Origin: Lineus longissimus
Lineage: Eukaryota; Nemertea; Pilidiophora; Heteronemertea; Lineidae
NCBI RefSeq assembly: GCF_910592395.1
Contig: NC_088315.1
Location: 18,395,808 to 18,459,807, forward strand
DNA: 64,000 bases
Reading direction: 5' to 3'
Part shown: positions 52,929-64,000 of the stretch, piece after piece
Layout of the letters: each line of letters starts with the position of its first letter
Numbering within the stretch: the stretch's first letter is position 1
Notes under the pieces: model-generated
The model's database searches: none
Told to the model about the DNA's origin: nothing
Seen by the model: the letters and a program-made list of their open reading frames with translations, nothing else
Made by a program: the position numbers and the translations under genes

Positions 52929-54990
52929 GCTGTATTAGCCAGAGTTAGCCCATGATTATGAAGGGAATTTCAAATGAAGGTGACCATGGTCTGTCTAAAG
53001 TGCTCTACAACAGCTTTCAATACTCGATGTATCTGAAGAGGCACTCTTGGCATGGCCTAGCAAGGAGCTACTCACGGTGCTGAACCTCTAACTTGCCTGT
53101 TGACCAGGTGCCTTGCCCAAGACCTTGCTAGGAGGAGCATACGTTTTCAAGTTATAGTAGTGATAGTGCAATTGGTCCGAGCCATTTGGAGGCCGACATG
53201 TGAAGGCCAATCTGAGTTTTCCATAATTTTCAATATGGCCGCCAGGCGGCCATAACAAAGTCCTATTACTCCGAAACTAATGATCGGATTGCAACCAAAC
53301 TTCATGTGATGATGTATCTATGTACTCTTATCAATATCCCTAATTTTCAGTCAAGTCCCATGACAAATATGGCTGCCATCTTGAAATTTGAACGAAGTCC
53401 TATTACTCCTAAACTGGTGAACAGATGTCAACATAGGGACATGTGCTGTGTTAACCAGAGCTAGCCCATGATTATGAAGGGAATTTCAAATGAAGGTGAC
53501 CATGGTCTGTCTAAAGTGCTCTACAACAACTCTCAATACTTGATGTATCTGAAGAGGCACTCTTGGCATGGCCTAGCAAGGAGCTACTCACGGTGCTGAA
53601 CCTCTAGCTTGCCTGTTGACTAAGTGCCTTGCCCAAGACCTTGCTAAGAGGAGCATACGTTTTCAAGTTATAGTAGTGATCGTGCAATTGGTGCGAGCCA
53701 TTTGGAGGCCGACATATGAAGGCCAATCTGAGTTCTCCATAATTTTCAATATGGCCGCCAGGCGGCCATAACAAAGTCCTATTACACCGAAACTAATGAT
53801 CGGATTGCAACCAAACTTCATGTGATGATGTATCTATGTACTCTTATCAATATCCCTAATTTTCAGTCAAGTCCCATGACAAATATGGCTGCCATCTTGA
53901 AATTTGAACGAAGTCCTATTACTCCTAAACTGGTGAACAGATGTCAACATAGGGACATGTGCTGTGTTAACCAGAGCTAGCCCATGATTATGAAGGGAAT
54001 TTCAAATGAAGGTGACCATGGTCTGTCTAAAGTGCTCTACAACAACTCTCAATACTTGATGTATCTGAAGAGGCACTCTTGGCATGGCCTAGCAAGGAGC
54101 TACTCACGGTGCTGAACCTCTAGCTTGCCTGTTGACTAAGTGCCTTGCCCAAGACCTTGCTAAGAGGAGCATACGTTTTCAAGTTATAGTAGTGATCGTG
54201 CAATTGGTGCGAGCCATTTGGAGGCCGACATATGAAGGCCAATCTGAGTTCTCCATAATTTTCAATATGGCCGCCAGGCGGCCATAACAAAGTCCTATTA
54301 CTCCGAAACTAATGATCGGATTGCAACCAAACTTCATGTGATGATGTATCTATGTACTCTTATCAATATCCCTAATTTTCAGTCAAGTCCCATGACAAAT
54401 ATGGCTGCCATCTTGAAATTTGAACGAAGTCCTATTACTCCTAAACTGGTGAACAGATGTCAACATAGGGACATGTGCTGTGTTAACCAGAGCTAGCCCA
54501 TGATTATGAAGGGAATTTCAAATGAAGGTGACCATGGTCTGTCTAAAGTGCTCTACAACAACTCTCAATACTTGATGTATCTGAAGAGGCACTCTTGGCA
54601 TGGCCTAGCAAGGAGCTACTCACGGTGCTGAACCTCTAGCTTGCCTGTTGACTAAGTGCCTTGCCCAAGACCTTGCTAAGAGGAGCATACGTTTTCAAGT
54701 TATAGTAGTGATCGTGCAATTGGTGCGAGCCATTTGGAGGCCGACATATGAAGGCCAATCTGAGTTCTCCATAATTTTCAATATGGCCGCCAGGCGGCCA
54801 TAACAAAGTCCTATTACTCCGAAACTAATGATCGGATTGCAACCAAACTTCATGTGATGATGTATCTATGTACTCTTATCAATATCCCTAGTTTCAGTCA
54901 AATCCCATGACAAATATGGCTGCCATCCTGAAAATCGAACGAAGTCCTATTACTCATAAACTGTTGAACAGTTGTCAACCAATTTCCATG
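52929..54990 (+). repeat. Four tandem copies of a 516-bp unit
   Basis: Units start at 52929, 53445, 53961 and 54477. Units 2-4 are nearly identical, unit 1 is more diverged. The first part of the unit is related in reverse complement to part of the 6.1-9.4 kb element; the second part (CAATATGGCCGCCAGGCGGC) matches 25.2 kb and 26.3 kb in reverse complement. Confidence 0.9.
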
Positions 54991-55351
54991 TGACATGTAC
55001 ACTCTTCAATAACGCTGAAATTCAGTCAACTTTATAACCAAAATGCTACACTTAAATGGCACCGGTAATTATCTTTTGTGCCATTGAGTCAAGAAGAATA
55101 ACATTATTCAATGGAATCAAAACTGGTGAAACTAGCCAGAAACTGTTCTCCCCATATCCACTGCAAATGGCATGCATTTATAGACATTACCCGAGGTGAG
55201 CACATGGTCCCTGGACCATTTCATATACAAGCAACACTCCGGGTCTGTAGACAATTGGTTGGTTTAATTTGTCTCCCCAATACCGCCCGAGCCTTCGATA
55301 TTGCATTAGATTTTCATGGCAATTCAATCTTTCGGCCCATGCAGTTCAAGG

Positions 55352-55752
55352 TATCAGAGAGTTCAAAATTGTGCTGCTCGTGTCATCACTGGTGTTTGCA
55401 GGTCAGATCATATTACTCAAGTGCTGAACGACCTCCACTGGCTCCATATCCGGGACAGGATAGAGTATAAGATCCTACTCCTTGTATTTAAGTGCTTAAA
55501 CAATTTAGCCCCACATTACATATCCTCCCTCATAGAAGTCTACCAACCTAGATGCAGTCTCCGTTCCTCATCTGTTGGCCCAGTGTTGGTGCGACCAAGG
55601 AGTAGGTTGATAACGTTTGGCGACCGAGCCTTCTCCACTGCAGCCCCCAAGGCTCTGGAATCAACTTCCACGCAGTGCGAGAGAATGTGCCAGCATCTCG
55701 GTCTTCAAATCGCATCTTAAATCCTATCTCTTTGGTCGCTACCACTCTTAAG
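55352..55752 (+). mobile_element. LINE fragment, C-terminal reverse transcriptase
   Basis: An open frame to 55720 encodes RVQNCAARVITG, HWLHIRDRIEYKILLL, NLAPHYISSLI and RSRLITFGDRAFS, nearly identical to the minus-strand copy at 29878-30300. It lacks the last ~70 bp of 3' tail seen there. Confidence 0.85.
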
Positions 55753-55907
55753 TAAAAATCACTAACCTTGCTTGCATTGATATGCCATCTTTTGTTGATA
55801 TCTCATGATCTTATGGTTCCAAGAACATGTCAAGAGCAGTATGAGTGATGAACAACTTCCTTTCATTTTCCGATGACGTCTTTTTTTCTTCTCGGGCTTT
55901 AAATTTC

Positions 55908-56125
55908 AAGGAAGTGCCCGGCTTACCAAACAGCGACTTTTTCTTGTCCTGAATGGAGAGCCGAACTCATTTATATCAAAGTAAAGTCTCCAGCTCACCA
56001 AACAGGTTAGATTTTTTACCTGTTTGGCAAGCCCGGCTGGCCGAACAGGGTGGCTTTTTAGTGCTGTTTGGCAAGCGGCTCTCCAAACAGGACAAAAAAT
56101 GATGCCTGTTGCCAAATAGACCCGG
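55908..56125. mobile_element. Small TIR element (CCGGCTTACCAAACAG family)
   Basis: The left end, with TTTTTCTTGTCCTG and AGAGCCG, is mirrored at the right by CGGCTCTCCAAACAGGAC and AAAAA. A central hairpin reads CCAAACAGGT...ACCTGTTTGG. Confidence 0.5.
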
Positions 56126-56215
56126 CCAAATTTCAATAGCAATTCAATCTTTCGGCCCATGCAGTTCAAGGTATATCCCATTTCAACCTACCTGTGCCTT
56201 GGGTATAATGCTAGT

Positions 56216-56640
56216 AGTTACTAATTGAAGAATCTTTGTCTATTTCTGGAAATCTCATCTAGGAATCATAAGAAAGGCATCTTCTTCATTATGCTTTTTA
56301 TCTGCTTTCATTTTGTTGGTTCACCTGTACATTACATGTACATACATGTACATGGTGGTCACTCAGATTTGGTCTGAAAGCCGGCATTGATTGATTCGCA
56401 CATTTTGTGCATGAACCATGCCTTTTGTGATTAACTTATTGATTCATCCCGATTAAGGTGTTCACAAATAACATTATTAAGTAAAAATCACCAACCTGGC
56501 TTACATTGATATGCCATCTGTTGTTGAAATATTATGGTTCCGAGAACATGTGACGAGCAGTAACTTCCTTTCATTTTCCGATGACGTCATTTTTTTTCTC
56601 GGGCCTTAAATTTCAATAGCTATGTAAAAAAGCATATGTT
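56216..56640 (+). repeat. Dispersed repeat segment, inverse of 24590-24960
   Basis: Contains TGTACATTACATGTACATAC and the end TTTTCTCGGGCCTTAAATTT, matching 24.6-24.96 kb in reverse complement. Confidence 0.75.
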
Positions 56641-56945
56641 GGTTGATTTAAAAAAATATTTAAAATTGTGTCAGATGTATTTTAAGCTTCGCTTGCAATT
56701 TTTAATCGTTTCCTGCTTCTATTACTAGTCGAGCGGCAGATATCCTATCATCCTGATTTTCTAATAGATGGCAGCACCTCACCATGTGTAATACCATAGC
56801 TTGGAAAATATCAATTAAAAAAAAACCTGGTTAACTTTTTTTTCAGCAAGAGAGCATTTTTTGTGCAATCAAGAATAGACACAAATTTCATAGCAACAAA
56901 AGTGATGGGTCGTTATCATTGTCTAATTTTGAATTGTGTTTCTAG

Positions 56946-57056
56946 GTGATGACTTCCCCAGCACCCAAGAGATGCTTGAATCTGTCCTGGCTGAAGATGC
57001 CAATCTTGAAGAGAAAGGAATCGCCTACTATGAAAACATTCTTCAACAGGAGTTTG
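56946..57056 (+). CDS. IAP exon 5: UBA domain, second part
   Basis: Acceptor GTTTCTAG, donor AGTTTG|GTAAGT. Encodes about residues 1454-1489: DDFPSTQEMLESVLAED then a charged helix. This completes the UBA begun in exon 4 in the correct phase. Confidence 0.85.
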
Positions 57057-57289
57057 GTAAGTCTCCATGCGAGTGACATCTCGGGAACGTGTTCGACTGT
57101 TCTCCACTGTTCTGGAATGGACCGAGAACAGGCGAACACGTTCCCGAGTCTCGAACGGGTTAGTACTGTTGTCATAGCTACCCTACTGGAACCATGGGAA
57201 AACCCGGCCAGCAAGTTATTTTCGTCAACAAACAAGGCGCGATAAAATCGATTTCCCGTCTTGCTTCTCGTCGACTATGTTAAAAATTT

Positions 57290-57477
57290 GTGACCCGTCA
57301 CAGCAAAACCAGGCGCATGGCACTCTGAGCTTGGCAGGTTGAGACAGACTGTTTGTTCATTTCTCTGTTGTCTGCCTTTTGTGAAATATGAGCACATCAA
57401 TTTCTTCCATTATCTTCTGGTGTCATTTAGGCTCATCTTCTGTGCGATATGCGCCTGGTTTTGCTGTGATGGGTCAC
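57290..57477. mobile_element. 188-bp TIR element (GTGACCCGTCAC family)
   Basis: Left end GTGACCCGTCACAGCAAAAC; right end is its inverse with one mismatch, through CAGGCGCAT. Partial copy at 12546-12625. Confidence 0.75.
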
Positions 57478-57663
57478 ATTTCATTCGTACAAGTGCATAT
57501 TTACATTTTTTAGTTGTAGAGCCGGTTCAAGTTATTGTTTACTTGTTGAAATCGCACAAAAAGTACACGCAAAAAGCAGACGAACTGTCCTTGTCCGCCA
57601 TCTTTGTTCTTGGTTCGTTCCCGCTGCACCAGCAGAATGAGGTGGTGAGGGATTTGGCAACAG

Positions 57664-57955
57664 GGAGCCGCTGTGGTGTAGTGGCTTGGACTCTCGACCA
57701 GCGGTCCAGAGGTCCCGGGTTCGATCCCCACTGTCGGCGTGAGACTGTAGGCTGGTCTCTCTGTCTTACTTGCCTCTCTGCACCCTAGGTGTATAAATGG
57801 GTACCGGTCAGAAATGCACAGATTATAGCGCTGGTTGAGCAGCTCATCTGTGGTCTACTGAAAGGTTTCAGGACAGACCGGGGTTAAACTGAAAGTCGGA
57901 TGATAACCTATATCGTAGTTGATATCAGACTATAAACCCTAAACTTTAACTTTAA
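57664..57955 (+). mobile_element. tRNA-derived SINE
   Basis: A box TGGTGTAGTGG (57674-57684) and B box GGTTCGATCCC (57718-57728) are correctly spaced. A tRNA-unrelated body follows, ending in an (ACTTTA)-like tail. A different family from the SINE at 51.7 kb. It is not a functional tRNA gene: the 3' acceptor pairing is poor. Confidence 0.7.
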
Positions 57956-58265
57956 CATGAACGGTTTCCAAACGCATTCTCGCGTGTTCGACTCGTTCGA
58001 GAACGGTGAGTCGAATACACCCCTTTTTTGGTGTCAGGTTGCATTCCTGGCTTATGTGTAGAATGCGTTGATAAAACTCAACTCCAAAGTTCCAAGCCAC
58101 TGAAGTGTTTAACCAGTACTTGTCTGTCTTATAGATTTACCGCTGGCACCAACATTTTAGCTTGAACTTGAAATGAAGCCACAGCTAATCATGTGTCTTG
58201 CAGCAGCTGGTTTCCCTAATTTCTAGTGATAAAGTTCACACTCATGTTCAAATTGATGATTGCAG

Positions 58266-58388
58266 GGAGGCCGATGACAATTGTTTACCCTCAACTGACA
58301 GGCATCGGAGGACAATTGGACAATACAGCAGGGCCATCTCCTGCACCTCCTATGACCCAGATGACATCAGCTTCTCTAGAGATTCCAG
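58266..58388 (+). CDS. IAP exon 6: Pro/Thr-rich linker
   Basis: Acceptor GATTGCAG, donor TTCCAG|GTTTGT (weak). Encodes residues about 1491-1530, including PMTIVYPQLTGIGGQ and SPAPPMTQMT. Phases match exons 5 and 7. It is between UBA and RING and probably flexible. Confidence 0.65.
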
Positions 58389-59567
58389 GTTTGTATCGCA
58401 TTATTGCTCAGACGATGTCTTTCGTTTACATCTATGGTACTGTGTTCAGGGCTCCAGATAACCCCGGAAAGTATCTTTTGAAGCATGAAACTGGCCCCTC
58501 AATTTTGAAACTCTTAACTTAGAAATCTGTTACAGGACTCCTGAGATTTTGTCTGGACTTAAATCTGACTCCTGAGTACGAAAGTCTAGCACGCAGCCTG
58601 TGCATTGAACCATTAGTTGGTTCTCTAAACTTTAACTGCTTGGACTGGATCCAAGATTATGGCCGCCTCTTCATGGTGGAACATCAAAGGTGTACGTCGC
58701 TCCTAATTACTGGTGGTCCAGAAATGCAGTTATACACAATGCCGTAGTGCAGTAATCGTGCATACAAATTTGCTGAAATTCGATATTTGTAGTACAAATG
58801 TATTTGTATATCTGTCTTCGCTGTTGAAATTTTTATTCAGTACGTATTCACACAAGTTGACACTTTCAAAGTCAATTACTAGTCTCAAATATCTAACCAA
58901 CAGGAGGCCTTTAATAGTACTGCTGACCAACTAGGATATTCAGCATACTTCAGAGCTTCGAGGTGCTTGTAGTAAACGAAAACCAGAACTCTACTGTCAC
59001 ATGGCTGTTCTATCAGTATCACTCTCCAGTAGGCCTCCTACCAAGCCTCACCTTGATTAAATCAATACCTCAATCGGCAGTAGTCCCAATGAGATTTCCA
59101 GATTTCGTGTCTTGTTACGCATACGCATTGATAATTGTCCAAGGTAGCCAAGCTATAACAGAGGTGTGCTATGAAATTCATGCGAAACTAGATGCACAAT
59201 CTGGATATTTTGTTTATATTTTCCTCAAAGGGGTATTGCAACCACATGCAAGCTCATTTATCTCATAATAGATGGATATCTGCTGACGTCACAGCTAATT
59301 TGTAAACATCATTCGTGCCCACTCCTCGTATCCAAGTGAAACCAAAAACGATCGTGCAACATTGATATTGTTACGTCCCGCCATCCCTTCTGTTGAGATA
59401 CGAGTATGCACGCGCGCAGCCAACGGTAATGACGTCAGAATGACGTCATTTTATAAACAAAGATATCCATCCAGTAGGAATGTTTCTCTTCTTCAGAACT
59501 TGATTTTCGAACTTTTGAGACTTCAACCCCGAACTGAACGCTTTAATCATAAAATGTATTGTTGCAG

Positions 59568-59767
59568 GTGATGAAAAATCTCTTGTGGAAGAAAATCGCC
59601 AGCTGAAGGAGCAGACGACGTGTAAAATCTGCATGGATAATGAGGTCAGCATGGTGTTCGTCCCCTGCGGTCACCTGGTAGCCTGCGCAGACTGTGCGCC
59701 TAACCTCCGGGAGTGTCCGATATGCAGACGCCCGATTACAGGCACCATCAGGACCTTCCTGTCGTAA
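59568..59767 (+). CDS. IAP exon 7: C-terminal RING domain
   Basis: Acceptor TGTATTGTTGCAG; stop TAA at 59765-59767. After a short helix, a C3HC4 RING: C1549, C1552, C1564, H1566, C1570, C1573, C1580, C1583 ([16 protein letters not shown]). It ends TIRTFLS, like the RING tails of cIAP and XIAP that form the dimer surface. This domain confers E3 ubiquitin ligase activity in IAPs. Confidence 0.95.
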
Positions 59768-60370
59768 AAACACTGTGTAATCAGGAATCTAACAGGATGA
59801 ACATGCTCCTCCACTCACGAAAGTTTTTGAAGAAGAAAATCGAGTAGACGACCAGTATGCTGTTAAATGTATTGATGTAGTACGATGTATGATGTGTAAT
59901 TTTAGTTCAAGCTGGATTCAACTTCAACAGAATCAGTATTGAATCAGATGGTGAAAACTGGTTAAATGAGCCCAGAATTAATTCATCACAGAATAAGTTG
60001 ATATGTTTTGTGGGATGGCCTCCACAGAACTGACTTGTTCGTACTTGTTTCTTAGTACCCTGAACGATCATTGGGTATTTTAATGGCAGAGAGGGTGTCG
60101 TGTGGAGGTTGTTCCTTCAGGACTGTCTGACACTAGCTAGACTGTGCAGTACATTAGTTATAGCTTGTCCAGTCCGTAGGAATTACGTGAAGGAGCCTGA
60201 TGATCGTTTGACAAAAGGGATCAATCATAAGCAATCACTGACTGAAATCGTTATCCGAGTGTAAGTCGATACCTGCCATTCCATAGCGCAAAGCCTTGGG
60301 CAAAGAGGCTTGGGTTGAAGAGGTCGACCTTGTGACTGATTTTATCATAGATGAGGACATTAAAACTCTA
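59768..60370 (+). other. Probable IAP 3' UTR
   Basis: No coding sequence. The first polyadenylation-like signal is ATTAAA at 60359-60364; the true end could be later. Confidence 0.4.
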
Positions 60371-62303
60371 AACGAGAGTTAGTATGGAGTGATACTCTTG
60401 TACCAGTTGGTAAGTAGGGCAATGTTTTTTATTGTGGTATGGGAGCAATTTCATTATTACCAATCCTTGAAATCGAAACGAGATTATTTGAGAGCTATGA
60501 AAAGAGTGAAATGTACTGTGGGCCAAGGTAGGTGTTTTTGTTTGGCTGTTTTTCGAGTCCTAAGAAGGTGACGCGTTAACTATTCATGAGAAAGGTAAGT
60601 ACCATTTAAGTTATACATTTTTACAAGTGCTCTAAATATGTTGTGAGAAGCTGTATTTGTCCATACCAAATGACAAATCTTTGCCAGAGAAACTTTCAGC
60701 AATTGGATAACAGATTTCATCTCCGATGTTCTTCCTGCTGAGTTTGCTGTCGTAATCTACTTTCGGCCTGGGACTGAGAGACCTGGTTACCTGATTTCTG
60801 ATTCTATCACTGCTATCCCTCCTGGCGGAATAACCAATCCAGGGATTTTGCCAAAAACCAGCATCTTTGGACCACGTTTGAGATGATGTCATTTTCAACA
60901 TGGAGTGGTTATACATGAAGGAAATGTCATTGACCCAAGTAAAAAATGTGATGTCATTCTCTCTGCCATTACCTTCGACATATCCCTTGTGCACTGAAAC
61001 TTTAGTGCAATGGGACTGGGGTTAACATGGAAGCAAGTAGGAACTCTTGATGATCCCACAAGACCATGAATTGAGTTATGTGACCATTTACTGTTGCACA
61101 TCACTATTGTAATCCAGTTTGTTACCATGTTTGTTATCTAATGAGGAACCTGCACAACGAAACCTGCCAATAGAGGGCCCTGCAGGCAAGTGGACCATGG
61201 TTGTAATGAGAAAGCCATTTCCCGGGTCAATGATTATTGAATATTTCATCCCTAAATTACTCTAGATGGAGAAATAGCACCAAAAGTGTTGTTTCATTGG
61301 TCCTTAATTCTATTTTGTTGAGTTTTAGTGAGAAAATCTACAAAACTAAATTTTAATGGAAAATGCACGGGAAGTGTACCTTTTAGTACTGGTGCTGCCA
61401 TCTGGATTTTTAGTTCTGCAGGTTCCTCATTGGTTGGGTACTTTACTCGCTCTCTCTGCTCCATTCCTCGGATCGTCTAGGACATTCCGGAGGAAGACAA
61501 AGGCAGAAGCCTGTTTTCTGTGGACACGATTTTCCTTTATTCAACTAGGCTACATGATGCTTCTGTGCATTCTCTAACTCTCTCTGCTGCGACTCTCTCT
61601 GACTGCGACTCTCTCTGACTGCGACTCTGATTATGACTTCTACAAACTCCCCGAAGGAATCAGTTCCTCCAGCTTTTTATACAATTGTTATGTTCATAAA
61701 TTTTAACAATCAATCACCGCAAATTCATTATATAATTCCAATGCGTTTGGTCTGCCTGACTTAAATATACACTTTACTTTGGACAATTTAACCATATCTG
61801 TTTACTTTTAATTTTCAACGTGTAAGAAATAAAATATATTATTATATGTTTACCAAAATATACCATGGTTACCGAAAGAAAGAAATATTCCTTCTCGGTT
61901 TAAGTTCTCTTCCTCATCAGATGTATTGTGTCAGACCTAGTTGTGTTATTTTTAAATGCTTTCAAAAAAAGCTATAGTCACATTTTATAGAATTTTTGGT
62001 AACATCTAACAAGATTGTTGGGGGAAGAGAACGGGGCAGGGGAGGGGGGGGGGCTTGAACTGAAGGGGAAATTATTTTGTAAACAACTCTCCCATAACCA
62101 TTAAAATTTGGATGAATATCTGGATGATGACAACATCATTCTTTGACAACAAGATATTTTAAATGATGGTTCTGACGTCAGATGAATCTGAAATGCAGTG
62201 ATTTCGGGAGACGAAAAACTTTAAAATGAAGAGTGCCTCGAGTTATATGTGAGGTTTCGCTATCCCATTCTGAGAACCAATTCACAGCGTGGGTTTCAAT
62301 GTA
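60371..62303. other. No recognisable gene
   Basis: Short frames on both strands without known domains. 61575-61625 has a small CTCTCTGACTGCGA repeat; 62040-62050 is a G-run. Confidence 0.45.
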
Positions 62304-62481
62304 CAGTAGAACCTCTCTATTAAGGACACCCTTGGTACTGACAAGCGCTGTCCTTATTAGAGAGGTGTCCTGATTGGAGAGGTCAAATTGAATGGAAATA
62401 ACCAATTTGGGACCAAAACTAGTGTCCCTACTAGAGAGGTTGTCCTTAATAGAGAGGTGTCCACTAAGGGAGGTTCTACTG
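62304..62481. mobile_element. Pogo-like MITE, CAGTAGAACCTCTCT family
   Basis: CAGTAGAACCTCTCTATTAA and the inverse GGTTCTACTG with TA flanks; 178 bp. Confidence 0.75.
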
Positions 62482-62769
62482 TAATATAATGGTATCACAA
62501 CTATAAACCTGTATGTAGCCTATAAGCATTATGTTATGCTATTTCGATAGTTGCAACGACTAATTTCATAGTTGGTGCAATAATAACTACCAGACTGGTG
62601 GAAATCTACCGAAGAAAATGTTTTTTTCACTAATCAATTTTAAGAATTTAGTAGTTTAGTAGCACACCCATATCTATACCTCAGTGACCAAGAAATATTG
62701 TGACCTTGATACACTGGCAAAAACTTCCAATAAAAACCTATAAATAGGTAATTTTCTACATAGAATATA

Positions 62770-62935
62770 CAGTAGAACCTCTCTACTAAGGACACCCTCG
62801 GGACTGGCACGTGCTCTCCTTAATAGAGAGGTGTCCTGATTAGAGAGGTCAAATTGAATGTAAACAACCAATTTGCGATCAAACCTAGAGAGGGTGTCCT
62901 TAATAGAGAGGTGCCCGCTAAGGGAGGTTCTACTG
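62770..62935. mobile_element. Pogo-like MITE, CAGTAGAACCTCTCT family
   Basis: CAGTAGAACCTCTCTACTAA and the inverse with TA flanks; 166 bp. Confidence 0.75.
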
Positions 62936-63047
62936 TATATAAAAATTACGTATAAATTTTGGGAAAGAAAGTGCTATACAGATTTTCTAAAGATTCTATA
63001 GATTTTTTGTAGACATTTTTGCCTATGTAGATAATAAGTTTAGCGTT

Positions 63048-63390
63048 GTTTATCATTTATGAGATAGCCTATTGTATGCAATGATCAATTGATCATACCG
63101 CTTTAGTGATTGTTACTTTCATATTTCATCCTGATAATATCGAGCCATTTCACTCCATTTGTTTATCATTTATGAGCTAGCCTATTGTATGCAATGATCA
63201 ATTGATCATACTGCTTTAGTTATTTTTACTTTCATATTTCATCCTAACAATATCGGGCCATTTCACTCTGTTTGTTTATCATTTACGTATGAGATAGCCT
63301 ATTGTATGCAATGATCAATTGATCATACTGCTTTAGTTATTGTTACTTTCATATTTCATCCCAACAATATCGGGCCATTTCACTCCATAC
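63048..63390 (+). repeat. Three tandem copies of a 112-bp unit
   Basis: Each unit contains GCAATGATCAATTGATCATA, which is itself palindromic in its centre. About 95 per cent identity between units. Confidence 0.9.
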
Positions 63391-64000
63391 ATACTTACTC
63401 CCTCAATTTCAGAAACAGGGAGACGGCTTTACATAGGCTATGAGCCTTCTGCCGAATCCCTATGTATCAAATATGTATTTTCTCCTTTAAAATAGAATAA
63501 ACAAAGTATGTTTGAAAAAAAAAAAATGTCGAAAACAGAAGGACAAGTCGTGTTGTAGGCCCTGTTTGAAAGAGGATGATTATATATTTGATCTTCATGT
63601 ACATGTATCCTTTTTTATTTTGGGACTCCTTTTTTAGTGGTAAATATTATTACAAACAGTACTAGGTACTCTTTATACAATTCTTTGGCTTTTTGTCAAC
63701 AAAAAAATTGCGATATTTGACTATTCAAATTAGATGTTATTTGGTGAATGTTATAGAAATTTGGTGTGGCGTTTTAAAATCATATTGTTTTCTTGAGAGG
63801 AGTGTATTTTCCTGTTTGATTCTATTTGGATTTTTGTATTCTAGAGTTATTATATTAGTTGGAGTTATTTCGTGAATGTTGTAGGAATACAGGGAATCCC
63901 AGAAAAAATGTAATCCTGGCAAAAAGGGTTAATGTGATGAGATCATGCATTTTAACACTTTTGGCGTTGCATCATAGTAAAGTGAAAGCTTTGCCTTTCT
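63391..64000. other. No recognisable feature
   Basis: AT-rich sequence with T- and A-runs. Confidence 0.5.

Larger units (their letters stand above)
55235..56215 (-). repeat. Fragments of the 6.1 kb element family, interrupted
   Basis: 55250-55350 and 56135-56215 carry the reverse complement of the 6.1 kb element's left end (TTCAAGGTA...TTGGGTATAATGCTAGTA). Between them are the LINE fragment (55352-55752), part of another repeat (55770-55905) and a small TIR element (55908-56125). Confidence 0.6.

Noticed and set aside
57664-57745. Possible tRNA gene
   Set aside because: A and B boxes are present but the acceptor stem does not pair well and a SINE body follows.

Overview
The window is animal genomic DNA, most likely from a marine invertebrate. 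It has a spliced gene with GT/AG introns, tRNA-derived SINEs, LINE 3' ends, a Ty3/gypsy LTR retrotransposon, many short terminal-inverted-repeat (TIR) elements, and several tandem arrays. The phylum cannot be fixed from the sequence alone. Most of the window is repeats; only a small part is convincingly coding for host functions.

Layout. 0-5 kb: a possible host exon on the minus strand (631-1269), a duplicated palindromic start-codon segment (205-266 and 3717-3793), an inverted partial copy of the repeat unit found at 19-24.5 kb, and a weak solo-LTR candidate. 5-9.4 kb: three head-to-tail copies of a 1.1 kb element. 9.4-13.8 kb: mostly anonymous, with a candidate spliced non-coding gene (about 11-12.4 kb). 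13.9-24.5 kb: nested TIR elements, then three copies of a 1.07-1.17 kb G-rich unit, then four copies of a 1.36 kb unit arranged as an A-B-A-B higher-order repeat with a module inverted in B. 24.5-26.4 kb: a dispersed repeat split by a 943-bp TIR element with a 9-bp target duplication. 26.8-39.85 kb: a set of nested mobile elements whose youngest layer is a complete 8.27 kb Ty3/gypsy retrotransposon (31168-39439).

The retrotransposon has 245-bp LTRs that differ at one base, a 4-bp target duplication, an intact gag, an intact protease-RT-RNase H-integrase pol, and a third intact sense ORF after pol in the env position. That ORF has all the conserved blocks of an SGNH (GDSL-like) hydrolase. This is the most interesting item in the window.

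40-60 kb: one large plus-strand gene for an inhibitor-of-apoptosis protein (IAP). The seven inferred coding exons join in phase to give 1596 residues: an unusual N-terminal half with nine 51-residue acidic repeats and two hydrophobic segments, then three BIR domains, a UBA domain and a C-terminal RING. Its introns, especially the 10.2 kb one between the two UBA exons, hold minisatellites, SINEs, TIR elements and a 4 x 516-bp tandem array. The last 4 kb hold only the probable 3' UTR, two pogo-like TIR elements and a short triplication.

How parts relate: several repeat families recur within the window in both orientations, so one copy serves as the empty site for an insertion in another (25.3 kb versus 53-55 kb; 44.7 kb versus 5.7 kb). 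Domain calls are from motifs read by eye; no database search was possible.
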